From the NCBI GenBank assembly GCA_008711295.1, contig VUYV01000016.1, positions 7,372,073 to 7,436,072 on the forward strand: a stretch of DNA of 64,000 nt, given 5' to 3'. Shown piece by piece: positions 60,316 to 64,000 of the stretch. How positions within the stretch are numbered: the stretch's first letter is position 1; each line of letters begins with the position of its first letter. Source of the stretch: Anarhynchus alexandrinus (lineage: Eukaryota > Chordata > Aves > Charadriiformes > Charadriidae). The translations under genes and the position numbers were made by a program. The notes below the pieces were generated by a model. The model did no database searches, was not told the DNA's origin, and was given only the letters and a program-made list of their open reading frames with translations.

Positions 60316-63300
60316 TTCAGAGCTGTGGGAGGCTTTGGAAAAAGCAACCAAGTTTCTTTTTAGGCTTTGTAAACTTAACAGTGGTTAAATGTGTGATATG
60401 CTTTGACGGGATATGTAACCTGTGTGCCTTTCCTTAGTCAAAGACATTTTTAGTGGTGGGTGCTAATTTCATTTATATTGTAACAGCTAAATTATAAACC
60501 TAGGACATAATTCACATTAATTATGTCTCAGTTAAAACCTTAGTTCAGGTATGAATTGTCAGGATGATAATAACAAATAAAGCATATGCTTTGTGCGTTA
60601 AATCTTTTGGACTCTTGCTGTGCAGGGAACCTGGCTATTAACTCCAGAATCACACCTTTGTACTGATAAAAATGGATTCTGTACCACGTGGCTTATTTAC
60701 ACCCAAGAGTAACCTGCTCAGTGAAAAGTAAATTGGGAGCCTGCCAGAAAATCCCTTGAGTCTGGGGAGGGAGAAGGGGGCAAAATGTGGTCAAGTACAG
60801 GGTGATTTGAGACTAAAACTTTTAGTGTTTTCTACTTACAATGAGCAAGGCAGTATGTTACTAGAGCTGGCGACTCAGAAAATGATCTTCCAGTAGAAAA
60901 AAGGGCCACAATTACTGAATATGGGTGAAAAGAATGTCATCAAATTAATCTAATTCTGCACAACACAGACTTCATTCCTTTCGGGAGAATTCTGGAAACT
61001 GGCTGGATTTCAAGCTATGTTTTAATGCAACTTTTTGGCTGCCTGCCTCCTCGGAAAGTCAAGGGTCACTGCTCAATAATTGAGTATAAATACAGTCAGT
61101 GCAGTAGGCCTTCGTTTCAGTCATGCAGAACCAATTTTTAGTTTGGTATCACTGTTCCATACTTTTAATTGAAACTGTTGTGAGAAACACTGATGTAAAT
61201 CTCATTATTATTCTGTTTTTCCTGTAAGCTTATGGTGCTGTCTGATTTTGTTTCATATTGCTGTGGTCAGCAGCACTAATATTCAAACATAGTTGTATCC
61301 CCAAGTTTGGGAATTGGGATAAGAATTACCTTTTGATTAAAACTGGAGTACCAGAGAGTGCCAGTGTATTCGTTAGGCTGTTAATCAAACGCTTCTACTA
61401 ATGCCAGTTGTTATAAAGATTTAATAGGTTTAACATGGGGCTGTGACACAACCCCAGAAATCCTTAGTGCCCTTACTGAATTTAAATACTCATCCTGGCA
61501 AATAGACCTAATGTTTATTCCCCAGGGATTGCTTCCCCCTGCTCCCCAACAAAAAGAAGTAAAACTCTAGTGTATGTTGGACACTTCCCTCAAAACAATA
61601 TATTTAAAATTATAAGAGCTTTCCTCAAAGTCTGATTTTTCTCCCTTCTTAAAATTAACAGTTCCTGTTAATAAGTCATCTCTAGAAGATAATTATATCT
61701 TTTATACAGAGATTCTTTTAATCAGTAACTTTTTGTGGCTAATGGCTCTTGTACAGAGACACTTAGATGCCAAAAAAGACACTGTCAGCGTAATTGAGTT
61801 GTGTGTCCCAAAAGGTGAAGTAACTTATACCATGTCTGTGACTTGCTGGGCCACGAGTCTGGAAAGCTCTTCCTCTGGCCCTAGCTGGTACCTAACTCTC
61901 AAGAGGAGGGTGACACTCCTAAATAGGGAATTTAGAAAATTAATGCAGTTGTAGAGAGAGGAAAACTTCTTTTTTTGGTTTGGCAAGGGTCAGGTTTTGA
62001 AATTCATCCACCCCAGCTTTGTGATTGAAATGGTTATATGGGGTTTATCTCTGTGACCTCTTCCAGCCTCCTCAATCTTAAAGGTAGCTCAGGAAGAATT
62101 TCAAATGCGGCTCTGCAATACTGTTTACAATGCAGAGAAATGCTGAAGCACAGGGGAGACAAAAGGACACAAGCTGTTTGCTGAGTGTCGCTATTTTGAG
62201 GAAATCTTTTCTGGTCTGTATTTTCAGACAGCCCCTGTGGGGCTTGGGGGGATAGATTTGTTCGGTGACCTGTCCCTGTAAGGAGCCCAGCAGAGTGAAG
62301 AGTGTATGCTTTGCCCCTTTCTAGCTGGGATCTGACTGGGTGGGTTAATTTTTCTTTGTGCATTTATATGTATGAAAATAAGTCTGTTCCTTAACTGATT
62401 GATAGCTCTTTTATGGGCTATTGTGATCTGAGCTCTTTAATTTGTGAGATAAGGTGATGGAATTTAATAGCAATATTTAGCTCAAGCGATGGCAGCTATA
62501 ATGCTTTAGTACCAAAACATCTCGCTTCTCTTTTGTCCTCCATGCATATCCAAGTTTGCGATATTGTCTTAATGACTTTTCCGCTATAAAAAACCTGGAG
62601 TTTCAGAACTGGTGCAAGAACATAAATAGTTGTTTTATATTTGTCTTTGGGTCTCCACCCTTTTTAAACCGATCTCACTGTCTGCTTAGGGCAGATCTGG
62701 TTATTCCCTTTACTTTATAATACTTAAAATTTTTGTCACCTCCTACTGCTGACTCTTTACTCTGTAAATATAATTTAAGATACTAAAATCCACTTGTAGC
62801 CCTTCACCATCCTATTCACTTTAAATGGGTGATGGTCCCTTTTAGAAAAGTAAATTTCCAGGTTTCTCTCTGTGTGCCGAGTGTATTGTTAAATATTTGA
62901 ATGGTCTCAATATTTAATCACTTAAGTTTTTTCAAAGGCACACAGAAAAGCTGGCAATCCTTTTGTTTATTTATAGGTAGTAGGCTCAGGTAGGGTGATT
63001 ATATGTTGTGTCAGTAGCAGCACGAAAGGAATGTTTGGGAAGACTCTGAAATGTAAATTTGGTGAACAGCCTACCAGGAGGGAACAAAGGCGGGGATTAT
63101 AGGAAAGAATTTGCAAGCAAAGGCAGATTAGAGGGACTTTGTTTTTCTCATTAGTTTCTGTTCCTTCAGGAGATCAGCTACAAATCACCCGAAAAACTCA
63201 AGAGTCCACTTGCAGGCTCTCTGCACTTGAAACTGTGTTGGGTTCCCTGCCGCCTCCAATAGCAGACTAATTGGAAAGAAAAAGTATATCTGCTGTGTGC

Positions 63301-64000
63301 ATGCTGATGGGTAGTATAGATCTGCTCACTTTATATCGCACTGCAATATTGTTAGTGTCCCTCTATGGGGAAAACTTGGCCCAAACTCTGCCTGTGTGAG
63401 CTGAGATGCTATCTGGGGAAGCAGATTTCTCTGAAATTTGTGTAGTAAATGGCTGGGAAAATACATACTGATGTGGATTTCCTGGATGGACTCGGTTCCT
63501 GCAGCAGGGAAAGCAGTGGCAGGGTGTGAATGACCTGTGGTGGTTGCTCTCCCTTCTGCTTCTGGTTTCTGGGTACCCCCAGGCTGGGGTACCCCTCGAC
63601 CTTCCGTGGTCTCCGCGGGTGTGTAGCCTTACATTGGACCAAGCTTTACTCTTGAAATGATCGCTTTTTTCCCCCCACTGAAGCCTTTGGCAAAGATCTC
63701 CAACATTTGTAGGTAGTGCTAGGTCTATTTTCTAGGAAGTGTTGTAAGCAGATTAGTTTAACGGTGTGAGGAAGGAATTTTGCTTCCAGCTTCACGGAGC
63801 TGCAGAAATCTTCTCTTCTTGGCATGGAAAACCCACCGGGCCCGAAATCTCCTTTCCAGCTAAGCGTGGTGATCAGGCAAAGCCCCGTGTCAATCACTGA
63901 GGAATGCCCAATTACAGCACAAATTTCCTAATTCCATCAAAAGTAATTTATCCAATGGCTTGGCCAGCACTGTAATTGCAGTTTGAGATTCACATTAGAT
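60316..64000. other. unique DNA to the right edge, no gene recognised
   Basis: No transposon recognised after the CR1 end. An inverted repeat built on GGGTACCCC lies at 63,571-63,595. The last 230 bp are open in several frames and contain TGTCAATCA and TAATT cores (see findings). The minus-strand frames at 62,034-62,363, 63,409-63,642 and 63,646-63,897 show no domain signature. Confidence 0.6.

Overview
This window looks like ordinary nuclear DNA from a bird. The main evidence is two CR1 retrotransposon 3' ends of avian type, at about 17,226-17,316 and 60,245-60,315. Both carry the conserved 'GATGATCTT...AAGGTCC' stretch and finish in the CR1 terminal repeat unit ATTCTATGATT. The A/C-rich low-complexity tracts and the low density of recognisable transposons also fit a bird. 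The sequence is AT-rich, has stops in all frames, and holds no CpG island, rRNA, tRNA or CRISPR array that I can recognise. One base (49,093) is undetermined (N).

I find no convincing protein-coding gene. The longest open frame, 153 codons on the minus strand at 6,388-6,849, is close to what chance gives in 64 kb at roughly 40% GC (about 140 codons by a rough stop-frequency estimate). The window is best read as intron or intergenic DNA. A few short open segments flanked by splice-like signals are recorded as low-confidence leads. The most interesting are two at 58.2-59.1 kb: a plus-strand frame with a protein-like composition, and a minus-strand segment whose C-x2-C pattern faintly recalls a saposin domain.

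Layout. 0-15 kb: unique AT-rich DNA with A/C or G/T tracts and several striking short inverted repeats (8,790-8,814; 11,490-11,542; 13,480-13,528), plus a small CpG cluster at 13,881-13,931. 15-30 kb: a degenerate CR1 end near 15.7 kb, a clean one at 17.2 kb, a possible fragment at 19.4 kb, and a long, old CR1 copy at 28.8-29.6 kb. 30-50 kb: almost nothing recognisable apart from homopolymer runs, scattered GC patches and enhancer-like AT-rich blocks. 50-55.4 kb: the repeat-rich part, with ancient amniote-type repeat remnants, a probable solo LTR flanked by a 5-bp target duplication (53,748-54,365), a 61-bp tandem duplication (54,502-54,625) and a second old CR1 copy (54,963-55,330). 55.4-64 kb: mostly unique sequence with a 22-bp palindrome, a hairpin beside the 60.2-kb CR1 end, and conserved-looking sequence at the right edge.

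No genes can be said to work together here. I see no sign of a new molecular system. The leads listed are structural (hairpins, the solo LTR, the duplication) or candidate exons and enhancers that need alignment or RNA data.
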